Positions 17,601 through 25,872 of a stretch of 64,000 bases of DNA are shown in pieces. Every line of letters starts with the position of its first letter. Within the stretch, counting starts at the first letter, position 1. The translations under genes and the position numbers were made by a program. Origin of the DNA: Rhizobium sp. NZLR1 (lineage in GTDB: Bacteria > Pseudomonadota > Alphaproteobacteria > Rhizobiales > Rhizobiaceae); assembly GCF_017357385.1 (NCBI RefSeq), contig NZ_CP071635.1, positions 186,001-250,000 of the forward strand, in the 5' to 3' direction. The notes below the pieces were generated by a model. That model was given only the letters and a program-made list of their open reading frames with translations. It was not told where the DNA came from and made no database searches.

Positions 17601-17780
17601 GCTACCTCCGTCTATTTTTGCACAGGGTAGTGCATCCTATTCGGGTTGGCTCGCAAATTCGTTTTGATAGTTTCAAACGTGCTGTGCCGCTGTATGTGTG
17701 GTGCGCAGTGAAGCAAAATATCTTGCGGAAACGCTTATCGCCAGCAGCCCGCACTACTTGAACCTACCTTGGGAGAACGC
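17601..17780. promoter_or_regulatory. Divergent LysR/RidA intergenic control region
   Basis: Two dyads are visible. TGCAC-AGGGTA-GTGCA lies at 17619-17634, 19 bases before the LysR start. CGTTTTGATAGTTTCAAACG lies at 17660-17679 and has 5-base complementary arms. LysR proteins usually bind one strong and one weaker site in such a gap, the one near their own start giving autorepression. The ribosome binding site TTGGGAGA precedes the RidA ATG. Confidence 0.5.
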
Positions 17781-18164
17781 ATGTCCAGACGAACTGTGAA
17801 TGCTTTAACCGCTGCGGCAGTGGGACCGTATTCGCACGCGACATGGGCCGGCGATCTTCTGTTCTGCTCCGGCCAGACACCGCTAGACCCCGGCACCGGC
17901 AAACTTGTCGACGGAAATGTAGCCGACCAGACACGCCAGTGTTTCGATAATCTGTTTCAAGTCCTTGAGGCAGCGGGCCTGGGGTCGGATGATGTCGTAT
18001 CCGTCAATGTCTATCTCACCGACATGGGTGACTTTGGCCAGATGAATGAGATTTACGCGACGCGTTTTTCATCGCCCTACCCGGCCCGCACCACAATCGG
18101 CTGCGCCAGCCTGCCGCTTGGAGCACGCATTGAAATCGGTCTAACAGCAAAGCGGCAATCTTGA
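17781..18164 (+). CDS. RidA-family enamine/imine deaminase
   Basis: A 127-residue protein of the RidA (YjgF/YER057c/UK114) family. Key residues fit the active subgroup: R103 in PARTTIGCASLPLGARIEIG and E118 in the same block correspond to the carboxylate-binding Arg and catalytic Glu. The N-terminal AVGPYSHATWAGDLLFCSGQ is also typical. RidA hydrolyses reactive 2-aminoacrylate and other enamines released by PLP enzymes. The class V PLP enzyme across the divergent promoter is a plausible source. It is the first gene of an operon with a nitrilase 63 bases downstream. Confidence 0.9.
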   Translation: MSRRTVNALTAAAVGPYSHATWAGDLLFCSGQTPLDPGTGKLVDGNVADQTRQCFDNLFQVLEAAGLGSDDVVSVNVYLTDMGDFGQMNEIYATRFSSPYPARTTIGCASLPLGARIEIGLTAKRQS

Positions 18165-18227
18165 GCCTGCCTTTGCCGAGCTAGTCGAGATGGCTGATGG
18201 CGAGCCTGGATCTGTAGAGGAATGTCG

Positions 18228-19250
18228 ATGGGAAACATGAAATTCTGGGCCGCGGCTGCTCATATTGCCCCCGTCTATCTCGATCCTGGGGCGAGCGCGG
18301 AAAAAGCTTGCTCGGTGATAGCAGAGGCTGCCCGAAACGGCGCGTCGCTCGTGGTATTTTCGGAGAGCTTTCTACCCGGTTTCCCTGTCTGGGCAGCACT
18401 TTACCCGCCCATTCAATCGCACGAACATTTCAAACGCTTCTTGAAAGCTTCGGTGTACATTGACGGCCCGGAAATTGAGCGTGTGCGAAAGGCCGCCTCC
18501 GATAACGGTGTTTTCGTTTCAATCGGTTTTTCCGAGCGCAACCCGGCAAGTGTCGGAGGTTTGTGGAATAGTAATGTTCTGATTTCCGATACCGGCCAAA
18601 TCCTGATCCACCATCGAAAACTGGTCGCAACCTTCTTTGAAAAACTAGTTTGGGATCCGGGCGATGGCGCAGGGTTGGTCGTCGCAAACACGAGAATCGG
18701 TCGCATTGGCGGCCTAATTTGCGGGGAAAATACAAATCCGCTCGCGCGCTACAGTCTGATGACGCAAGGCGAGCAAGTTCATATAAGTAGCTATCCGCCG
18801 ATCTGGCCCACTCGCGTTCCCACAGAAAGCGACAACTACGACAACCGAGCTGCCAACCGCATCCGTGCCTCTGCGCACTGCTTCGAGGCCAAGTGCTTCG
18901 GGATCATCGTGGCGGGGCACCTGGACGAAGTCGCACGCAAAGCCATTGCCTTGGATGATCCTGCGATCGAAGCGATCATAGATGCCAGTCCGCGGGCCAC
19001 TAGCTTTTTCCTAGGGCCGACTGGAGCGGCAACTGGTGACGAAATGACCGACGAAGGTATCGGCTATGCCCAAATCGATCTCGACGACTGTGTTGAGCCG
19101 AAACGATTTCACGACGTCGTTGCTGGTTACAACCGATTCGATATTTTCGACGTCACCGTGAACCGGATGCGTCGAAACCCAATCAGATTTTTGGAAGGCC
19201 GCGCTGAGGACGCTCTAACGAGCCCTGAGGCCGTGGCCATGCCGGAGTAA
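18228..19250 (+). CDS. Nitrilase (carbon-nitrogen hydrolase superfamily, aliphatic/aromatic nitrilase branch)
   Basis: The product has 340 residues. The catalytic Glu-Lys-Cys triad is visible: E46 in VVFSESFLPG, K131 in HHRKLVATFFEKLVWDPGDG and C165 in GGLICGENTNPLARYSLM. The block CGENTNPLARY...GEQVHISSYPP is typical of true nitrilases, which turn R-CN into acid plus ammonia, rather than amidases. I chose the ATG at 18228, 7 bases after AGAGG; the ATG six bases earlier is too close to it. It is cytoplasmic, with no leader. The gene sits between RidA and a molybdoenzyme gene that begins 5 bases after its stop. The substrate is unknown. Confidence 0.88.
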   Translation: MGNMKFWAAAAHIAPVYLDPGASAEKACSVIAEAARNGASLVVFSESFLPGFPVWAALYPPIQSHEHFKRFLKASVYIDGPEIERVRKAASDNGVFVSIGFSERNPASVGGLWNSNVLISDTGQILIHHRKLVATFFEKLVWDPGDGAGLVVANTRIGRIGGLICGENTNPLARYSLMTQGEQVHISSYPPIWPTRVPTESDNYDNRAANRIRASAHCFEAKCFGIIVAGHLDEVARKAIALDDPAIEAIIDASPRATSFFLGPTGAATGDEMTDEGIGYAQIDLDDCVEPKRFHDVVAGYNRFDIFDVTVNRMRRNPIRFLEGRAEDALTSPEAVAMPE

Positions 19251-19255
19251 AGGTG

Positions 19256-20242
19256 ATGGCGCGGACGGGTATGCACATGACCAAGAAGGGTTTCTCCTTC
19301 CAGGGCCCTGCCGACGGCGTTCATGCCCTTAAATCGTGGATCACCCCTGAAGATGATCTTTTTCTGGTAACGCATATGGGGTTCCTGGAGATCGACCCCG
19401 AGCATTGGCATTTGGATGTCGATGGCCTCGTGGGTAACCCGACGAGATTGCATCTGTCTGACCTTCAAGCAATGCCACAGCGCGAGTACATGTCGGTTCA
19501 CGAATGCGCTGGAAGTCCGCTTGCTCCGACAGTGCCTAAACGCAGGATCGGAAATGTAATTTGGAAAGGTGTGCCGCTGTCGCTCGTTCTGGAACGCGCA
19601 AAGATCAGCAGCCATGCGTCCTACATCTGGACTTCCGGCCTGGAGTGGGGCGAATACGCAGATGTTGAAGAAGCTTATCAAAAAGACCTGCCGATAGGCA
19701 AAGCACTTGCAGAAGAAGTTATCCTCGCACTTGAGATCAACGGTCGGCCACTCACTCCAGAGCGCGGAGGACCGGTTCGACTGGTCGTGCCAGGTTGGTA
19801 TGGTACAAACTCCGTAAAATGGGTTGGTTCGATCACGGCTGCGGATCGGCGCGCAAGCGGCGCCTATACGACGCGCTTCTACAATGACCCTGCGGCGTCG
19901 GGGATGAAGCCGGTTTGGGGGGTCGCCCCGGAGTCCGTTATCGTATCGCCGTCCCCAAATGATCTGCTGTCAGCGGACATGCCAACGAAAATATGGGGCT
20001 GGGCTTGGGGAGATCACCAGATCTCCAGCGTCGAGGTCAGCGTGGACGGTGGAGGCTCCTGGCGGACTGCCTCAGTAGGGCCGCGCGAAGGAAGGAGTTG
20101 GCAACGGTTCGAGTTGTCGTGGACCCCTACATCAGGCCAGAATATCTTGCTATGTCGGTGCACGGATGAATGTGGGGCGGGACAGCCGCTGACTGACGCG
20201 AGAAATGCGGTGCACACGGTTAAAGTTGAAGTTGATCCTTGA
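19256..20242 (+). CDS. Sulfite-oxidase-type molybdopterin oxidoreductase without export signal
   Basis: The product has 328 residues. The Mo-pterin domain spans residues 30-220. C84 in MSVHECAGSP is the expected Mo ligand, and GPVRLVVPGWYGTNSVKWVG is a signature of the sulfite oxidase family. A C-terminal immunoglobulin-like dimerisation domain (KIWGWAWGDHQISSVEVSVD GG) follows. Bacterial sulfite dehydrogenases normally have a Tat leader, but here the first 30 residues are polar, so it should act in the cytoplasm. No cytochrome or heme partner gene adjoins. It is translated right after the nitrilase. It may oxidise sulfite or another small substrate freed upstream in the pathway. Loading it requires host molybdenum cofactor genes. 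Confidence 0.8.
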   Translation: MARTGMHMTKKGFSFQGPADGVHALKSWITPEDDLFLVTHMGFLEIDPEHWHLDVDGLVGNPTRLHLSDLQAMPQREYMSVHECAGSPLAPTVPKRRIGNVIWKGVPLSLVLERAKISSHASYIWTSGLEWGEYADVEEAYQKDLPIGKALAEEVILALEINGRPLTPERGGPVRLVVPGWYGTNSVKWVGSITAADRRASGAYTTRFYNDPAASGMKPVWGVAPESVIVSPSPNDLLSADMPTKIWGWAWGDHQISSVEVSVDGGGSWRTASVGPREGRSWQRFELSWTPTSGQNILLCRCTDECGAGQPLTDARNAVHTVKVEVDP

Positions 20243-20672
20243 CCCGGAGCCCACTGCGACATTGGGATGGGCGTCCACCGACGCACGAAAAAATCGAGAT
20301 TTCTCGATGAGCCAGCGGCACTACGGTCTGCCAGATCGACAGGACAAGAGCTTTCCTGCGATCGGGTGGAACAGAGGCGGTAGCCCGCCGTCACACCGGC
20401 CCACGCATGACAAAAACCGCCTATTGAACGGCCGAGGCGATGATCGCGATCATGCGCTATAGATCAGCAGTTGTCGCAGCACCTGTCCGCGCTTGTCATC
20501 CGATCATTGGCGACACCAGGGCGCTTGTTTTGGAATGCGGACTGGTATCGTCATCATGGCCACCCGTCTTTCCCCTAGTCATCACGGGGTGCATTTCGTT
20601 TGTGACTCGATTGAGAAAACCATGCGCAAGAGCCCTCACTCCTGCCAAATCTGGGAGGCTCGCTGCCACGAC
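20243..20672. other. Degenerate stretch after the molybdoenzyme operon
   Basis: About 430 bases without an intact gene. Frames are interrupted and show no motif before the M20 peptidase tail begins near 20673. Confidence 0.4.
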
Positions 20673-20822
20673 CTCTTCGCCGATGTCCTCGGACTACCTA
20701 CAATCTGGATACCTCATTCGTACGCCGATTGTGGGCAATATGGGCCCGACGAACACGCCTCGCTTTCTGTCACTCGCAAAGAAATTATGAAAATGACTGG
20801 TATTTTTCTCGACATCGGCGAA
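20673..20822 (+). pseudogene. M20-family peptidase, C-terminal fragment
   Basis: About 50 codons read LFADVLGLPTIWIPHSYADC followed by GPDEHASLSVTRKEIMKMTG and IFLDIGE. This is the C-terminal zinc-binding end of M20 (ArgE/DapE/carboxypeptidase) hydrolases, where the GPDEH/APNEH segment supplies the last metal-binding region. The remaining 400 or so residues are missing or unreadable upstream. It records an amino-acid or peptide hydrolase gene once present beside the nitrilase operon. Confidence 0.65.
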
Positions 20823-21442
20823 TGTGCGTCGGCTCGTGGCTGCCATGGGGGGAGTAGGACATTAATCGGATGTACCTTTGCTGAATCTGCTGCGAGACTG
20901 TTCACCTCTGTAGGTACGCAACCGCCGGCGCGATAGTCTAGCGTGGCGCGCCCAACGATTCTCGCGGCGACAATTGCGTTCGCCGAATGTGCACGAATAG
21001 TAGCTGACCCTGCTACCTCATTCGGAAGACCAGATTCTCGGGAAAACCTTTCGCCTCCCAAGGCAGCGTGGTTGTCGTCGAACTTGTTTCGACGGCAGCC
21101 ACGTGTTGTGGCTATGAGACCGCCTGTGTCGCGGGGATAAAAGTATCAATGGTCCGGGAGCGAGCGCCGGTGACTGGCGCGATAAGAATGCCGTTCGTTT
21201 TTGCTTTGCGGTGTGTCGCTCGCCCAGCGAAACTAGTCGGGTCCACCGCAAGGGAGCCAGAATGTCATCGTTTCCGACCTGACGAGAACGCCTTTTGTGC
21301 CGGCCGAATATAATGGTGGCCCGAGTAAACCGACTTCGGCGTAACCGGTGTTCTTCCCACGCGTTCTCCTGTCAGCGATCTGTGTTCGACTTTCAATACA
21401 AGAGCGAAGGAAGTGTCTTCGAGACTCCGATTCGGCCAATAA
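20823..21442. other. Decayed region, no gene recognised
   Basis: Several short frames alternate without motifs. I see no repeats, tRNA or terminator here. Confidence 0.4.
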
Positions 21443-21682
21443 ATTCAACTCACTGGCGATCGGCGCGATGGTGACGAAATACTCAATCCGACCAACTTTT
21501 CGGAGTTGTCAGATAGAGGGGAACTCTTCGTGCTGCTTGAGGGAGTCATAGCCGTACATGACCACTTCGAGCTTTGGCCATCACCAACGGAGATTGTCAG
21601 CTCGAACATTCGCGGACTCAATCAAACCTTCAGCTCGTATGAGAAAGACTATATCGTTTCGAGTTTTGTATTTGACGATTAA
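21443..21682 (+). pseudogene. Open 79-codon tail of an unidentified protein
   Basis: A continuous frame with natural composition runs to a TAA at 21680. It includes GDEILNPTNFSELSDRGELF, VLLEGVIAVHDHFELWPSP and IRGLNQTFSSYEKDYIVSSF. It has no start codon and follows a stop, so it looks like the 3' end of a truncated gene. I do not recognise the family. Confidence 0.35.
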
Positions 21683-21750
21683 AGTATAAAGTTACGCTAG
21701 TGCGATTGGCCAAATATATAAAAAAATATATTATTGCTATATATTGATCT
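21680..21750. promoter_or_regulatory. AT-rich control-like segment upstream of the DegT fragment
   Basis: The sequence is about 80 percent A+T in an otherwise GC-rich region. It contains AAAGTATAAAGTTA and TATATAAAAAAATATAT. A similar AAGTATATAAAAAAGTATAT stretch lies at the same distance upstream of the intact DegT gene (30240-30300). The similarity suggests a duplicated promoter or operator. Confidence 0.4.
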
Positions 21751-21876
21751 ATGGCGGAGCGCCGTCTAGACCTGCTCAACACGCGCCAGGGGGACTACCC
21801 TGGTCAGCGACGGGAGGCTTAGATGAACCGACGTGACAAAATGCATCCAAACAAAGCCAGGCGTGATAGCCCAGAA

Positions 21877-22065
21877 ATGAGGCTCGCCTTCCTCGATTGC
21901 GTACGTGTGGTTGCTCCACGGGGTGCTATACGCTGGCCGGCCGCACGGAACGACCATCTGAATGCGCTTCGCGAAGTCGCAGATAGCGGAAGATATTATC
22001 GGATTAACCGTCCCGTGGTGACCGGCACGGAGCCGAGCCTTGAAAAATTGCCGACATTGCAACAA
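21877..22065 (+). pseudogene. DegT/DnrJ/StrS aminotransferase, N-terminal fragment
   Basis: About 60 codons read VVAPRGAIRWPAARNDHLNA and LREVADSGRYYRINRPVVTG. They align closely with VVPQGRVTPWPAAEKKHSDA and LRGVVDGGRYHRVNHPIVSG of the intact gene at 28869-30155. Sense fades after about 22065, and no PLP-binding part is found. It is a diverged, truncated second copy of that gene's 5' end. Confidence 0.7.
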
Positions 22066-22735
22066 CCATCTGCCGAATACGAGGCAAGCATAGGCCTGGG
22101 CCTAACCAAGGCACTTCTCGCCACCAAACACGAACCGGAACGAATGGGCCAGATCACATGGTCTCTTTCAAAATCTGAACGTGTCTTTGATTGCGCTGGA
22201 GGTGATTCTGACAACGGCGAAACCATCGCTACTGATGGACACGTCGAGGCTCTCGCGAACCGCGGATACTCCAACACCCCCGATGCCTATTATCGGCTGG
22301 TTGATAGGAATAACCGATCGGAAAAATTGCTCATTGACGATGAGGCCGACACACGTCCACCGAAGAACTATCATGAACATGTTGATTTCGAAAACTGCCA
22401 CCACATTGATGGCACTTGCAGGCCTTGGAGACACGGTTCGCTTAAAGCCGGCCGCTTACGCGAAATACGACAGGCGGTAGACATCGGACCAGCGCGCCAT
22501 CCCGACGCAGCTTTGTGCCTATGGCATTGAAATTAGCGGCAGAATGCGATAGCTGCCAATTACGGCCGCGGCTGTAATGCAGGTGGTTGATGCCGTATCT
22601 GGTTCGGGCGCGAAACGCGGTGCCGGTGTTGGAAGGGCCGACTAATTCGACCTTCAATTCGAAGCGACCGTCCGGTCTCAATGCAAGAAGCTCCTGTAGG
22701 GTCCTTGAAGGATATCGACAGAGGAAAACTATCAA
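22066..22735. other. Decayed region before the GntR gene
   Basis: The open frame of the DegT fragment runs on to 22530, but its content after about 22150 is unlike a conserved protein. I see no motif on either strand. The last 50 bases include AGAGGA at 22718-22723, the ribosome binding site of the gene at 22736. Confidence 0.4.
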
Positions 22736-23449
22736 ATGTGGTGTTGCAAGAACGCGCCCCAAGGTCGTGGGGGTGACCCAAATTTTTCTACTGAACCAGA
22801 ACCTGCAAAGGCCGATATTGCCTACGAGGCTATTCGACGAATTCTCCACAGTAACGGTCGTGTGCCGGGGCAACATCTCAGGGAACAGGATCTAGCGTCT
22901 AAGCTCGATCTTGGTCGAACGCCAGTTCGCGAAGCACTTCAGCGGCTTGCAGCTGAAGGGAAGATCCAATACATCCCTCAAAGAGGCTTTTTCACGAGAC
23001 CGATGTCGGAAAGAACTCTGTTAGATCTTTATGTTGTCGGACGTGAGACCCTGATCTCGGCATTAAATCGAATGCGGCCGCAGGTCCCAGAGAGCTGGAC
23101 CGTGACGGATAAATTGTCCCCTGACGAACTCGCCTTAAGGGCAGAAGCGATATTCACTAAAGTCGCCCAAGAAGCATCGAATTGCGAGGCTTGCAAAATC
23201 GTCCACCGATTCTGTTTTTGCACTCACCCTCTACGAATGGAAATAACTGCGTCGGAACTTCGGCCCGCGTTTGTCGAAAGCCTCGAGAAGCTAATTGCCG
23301 CAATGTCTGAACTAGGCACGGCAACGACCCTGGTGGAGTCCGCGTTGGTGAACCACCTTGATCTAGAACAGGGTGCCGTCTCAAGGATTGTACAAGAGGT
23401 GAACGAACGTGGATTAACAGGTTTTCCGGGGCCTGCGAGAAGTTTGTGA
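22736..23449 (+). CDS. GntR-family regulator with a short, atypical C-terminal domain
   Basis: The product has 237 residues. The winged helix lies at about residues 28-95: IAYEAIRRILHSNGRVPGQH, LREQDLASKLDLGRTPVREA, LQRLAAEGKIQYIPQRGFF. This is the FadR/FCD type of operator-binding domain. The C-terminal 140 residues are helical but lack the clear Asp/His metal-binding pattern of FCD domains, and they contain a Cys-rich segment (NCEACKIVHRFCFCTH). The domain may be diverged or partly decayed. The gene stands alone between degenerate DNA and an unrecognised gene, so its target is not evident. Confidence 0.75.
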   Translation: MWCCKNAPQGRGGDPNFSTEPEPAKADIAYEAIRRILHSNGRVPGQHLREQDLASKLDLGRTPVREALQRLAAEGKIQYIPQRGFFTRPMSERTLLDLYVVGRETLISALNRMRPQVPESWTVTDKLSPDELALRAEAIFTKVAQEASNCEACKIVHRFCFCTHPLRMEITASELRPAFVESLEKLIAAMSELGTATTLVESALVNHLDLEQGAVSRIVQEVNERGLTGFPGPARSL

Positions 23450-23652
23450 CATCGCATACCGTCATCTCGACGAATGATCCTAATCAACGAACCCGAAGAA
23501 TCTTGTCGAGTGCCGCGCATATCTGCGGCTGCTGCGGGCAATCCAAAAGCCGACGTCGGCATTACCTACCAGCATTTTAATTATGTTGCCAAATCAAAGA
23601 GGCTGCCACCATCCCTTCAGCATTCCAGAATACAGCGCTGGCAAAGCGAAAG

Positions 23653-24411
23653 TTGCTCGTGTCCTATCGGGCAACGCCCTCCGCAGGTTTCCATTTGCCG
23701 CAGCTTGCCCAGGCCAGCTATGATGATCGAGCGACGTTTTCAGCCGAAGTCTCAAAAGACATTGTGCCAAAGATAATAACAGCCAACGGGATCGACGCTG
23801 CGACCTTGAGGACAGAGGTTACGCCAGGCGGGTATCTCCTCAAAACCAATGCATCGCTTCAGACCGAGGGTGATCTCGATGACGCCGCGGCGGATCGACT
23901 TGCCGGCTCCCTTGGCTACGTCTTCCGCCAATATCGCGTCCTTACCTCTCGCCTCAACGACACGACAGGTAAGACAGGCTTTGTTGTCGTGCGGTTTCCG
24001 CAGGGCAGCCTTAACGCCACCGTCGCGCAGAGATTCTTCGAGGCAGCGGACGCAACGAAAAAAGGCTTGGGCGGCGGATATGCCGTGTTCGGTGACGAGC
24101 AGATCTTCCTTAATGCAACGAATTCCGAAGGAAAGCCTTATAGCGGACTCGATGACGCAAGCTTCCAAGACGGATTGAGACGCGCAGCCGTATCGTTTGG
24201 CAGCCCCAAACCAATGGTTTCTTCCCTCGGCAATGCGACCGCGCGCTCTATTGGGAATGATTGGCAGAGGTCAACAAGAGGCGAGGGCTATCAAACTTTG
24301 CTCGGTGGATCGGACGGCGAGTTGGTGAGAAAGCTCGACGAGATCAGCAGGTGTTATGCATTCCTCCTCGCGAAGACAGCCGACAGCAAGGGCTGGGCCA
24401 AAGATGAATAA
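23653..24411 (+). CDS. Unrecognised protein, probably 5'-truncated
   Basis: The frame is open well before the TTG at 23653 (LAKRKLLVSYRATPSAGFHL) but has no ATG or GTG after the preceding stop. The true 5' end may therefore be lost. The 252-residue product has alternating alpha/beta character: KDIVPKIITANGIDAATLRT, GSLGYVFRQYRVLTSRLNDT, GKTGFVVVRFPQGSLNATVA. There is no signal peptide, membrane segment or known motif. Codon use fits the replicon. I cannot assign a function. Confidence 0.5.
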   Translation: MLVSYRATPSAGFHLPQLAQASYDDRATFSAEVSKDIVPKIITANGIDAATLRTEVTPGGYLLKTNASLQTEGDLDDAAADRLAGSLGYVFRQYRVLTSRLNDTTGKTGFVVVRFPQGSLNATVAQRFFEAADATKKGLGGGYAVFGDEQIFLNATNSEGKPYSGLDDASFQDGLRRAAVSFGSPKPMVSSLGNATARSIGNDWQRSTRGEGYQTLLGGSDGELVRKLDEISRCYAFLLAKTADSKGWAKDE

Positions 24412-24753
24412 GGGCCGGACGAGGACCTACGCTCAAGTCGCTTAGCGAGTTCAAATGGCGTTTCGCAAAACGGATCTCGCAGTCGATACGATTTTGAGTG
24501 ATCGTACGCCGGCCACCTGGGGCCGCGCCGGAGAAAATCTCACTGCTGCAATGCTCGAGAAATTCAAGACGGCTTAATCCTGCTTTGGTTCTAGAATATC
24601 TTAGCGCGGCGACGTCACAGCTTGAGTGGTCACCATCTTTGCTCGATCTGGCTCAGACATTTGCTGCGCAAGCGGCCGGGATTGCGGCATCGAGGTAGCT
24701 GAATCTGATGCCGTCTAATCGCCGTCGGAACAAATGAGAGTCGTCCAACATCG
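24412..24753. other. Gap without a recognisable gene
   Basis: The space lies between the ends of two converging genes. No clear hairpin with a T-run is visible. Confidence 0.4.
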
Positions 24754-25836
24754 CTAGTCATAGCGTTCGATATTGGTGCGGATCCCATCACCAGCCACCG
24801 ATTTTACATTCGACGGGGGATTACCAGGGCGAGCCGTGCCGCAGGGAGTCCTTATCTCGCCGGAAAGGTACTGGCCGCTGTTGCAGGGCAGCATGTTGAC
24901 GTCGAGAAAGTCGCTCCTCTTCAGGGAGTTCTGATACGCTACAACTTCTTTTATCGACATCGGGGTCGAGAAGATCGTCGCTCCCTCAAATCCCGGCAAC
25001 GCCTCTATTGGCTCAATCATGGGCGACGCCTGACCGGGCGCGGCTGCAGCGCCAATAACCCATGGTCCAACCGATCCGAAAATCACAGATTTCGGACGAT
25101 CGGCTGGCGTACCAGAGCTGAAAGGAGAATGCGGAAACCCACTGTCGAGCACTGCCTCATCCCATTGGTAAGCTGTAAAAGCTAGAAAATAGGTATACGG
25201 CGCAAAACGGTCGATGCGCACTTTGCCGTCTGGAGTAAAGGTATAGTAAATCCACTCTGTGCCGGAGAATGCCCCTGTTGGCCCCACGACGTTCATATCC
25301 CAGGGCTTCTGCCACCATGCAATAGACGCCATGTCGCTTTGAAGCAGGCTTTTCGCAAAAGACCACTTTTGACCATTCGGATTGGGCGTGGCTCCCAACG
25401 CGAATGATAGGTAAGCATCGTTCGAATTAGAACTTAGAAGCGATAAGGCGCTACCGCCATTAGGAGCGGTATTTTCACGGGTCTTTTCGACCAAAAGGAC
25501 AGTGAACCCCGTGTCCGGTCTGATCGACGCGCTTTGACTAGTCACGATTGACGCGTGCGGTGGAAAGTTGAAGGAAGTCTTGTTGGTATAGAAGTCAAAT
25601 GCCTGCCTCGTATCTTCGGGCACCGGATAATCCGCTTCTGTCGCCGAGTCGTGGATGTACAGCTTTGGAAATTCCCAGAAAATTGGCACTACCTTCGGTG
25701 TGAGCGTCTGAGATACTTTGTCCGACGCGCTTCTAAGACAATTGGCTTCATTGGTGCATGATGCCCCTTGCCCTTCGCCAGCGACAAGACAGCCCAGCGT
25801 GGAAAACAACAGGAAGAATTTCATTCCATTATTCAT
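24754..25836 (-). CDS. Secreted LamG/concanavalin-like protein
   Basis: The product has 360 residues and a Sec signal peptide (KFFLLFSTLGCLVAGEGQGA). The body looks like a beta-jelly-roll. TGFTVLLVEKTRENTAPNGG and the ending IFSTPMSIKEVVAYQNSLKR SDF resemble the first and last strands of LamG-like lectin domains, where the last strand often carries a VxxYxxxL pattern. Cys pairs at both ends (CTNEANC, and CNSGQY with TPCGTA) suggest periplasmic or extracellular disulfides. It begins 36 bases after the stop of a secreted glycerophosphodiester phosphodiesterase gene on the same strand. The two are probably co-transcribed and act together outside the cytoplasm, for example on lipid headgroups or cell-wall glycerophosphate polymers. 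Confidence 0.55.
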   Translation of the reverse strand: MNNGMKFFLLFSTLGCLVAGEGQGASCTNEANCLRSASDKVSQTLTPKVVPIFWEFPKLYIHDSATEADYPVPEDTRQAFDFYTNKTSFNFPPHASIVTSQSASIRPDTGFTVLLVEKTRENTAPNGGSALSLLSSNSNDAYLSFALGATPNPNGQKWSFAKSLLQSDMASIAWWQKPWDMNVVGPTGAFSGTEWIYYTFTPDGKVRIDRFAPYTYFLAFTAYQWDEAVLDSGFPHSPFSSGTPADRPKSVIFGSVGPWVIGAAAAPGQASPMIEPIEALPGFEGATIFSTPMSIKEVVAYQNSLKRSDFLDVNMLPCNSGQYLSGEIRTPCGTARPGNPPSNVKSVAGDGIRTNIERYD

Positions 25837-25872
25837 CAAAACAATCCCGTTTTTGGAAGCGGAGGTCTTGCT

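Noticed and set aside
20155..20175. Partial match (GGTGCACGGATG) to the 38-base repeat
   Set aside because: Only about 12 bases match and they lie inside the intact molybdoenzyme gene, so chance is the better explanation.
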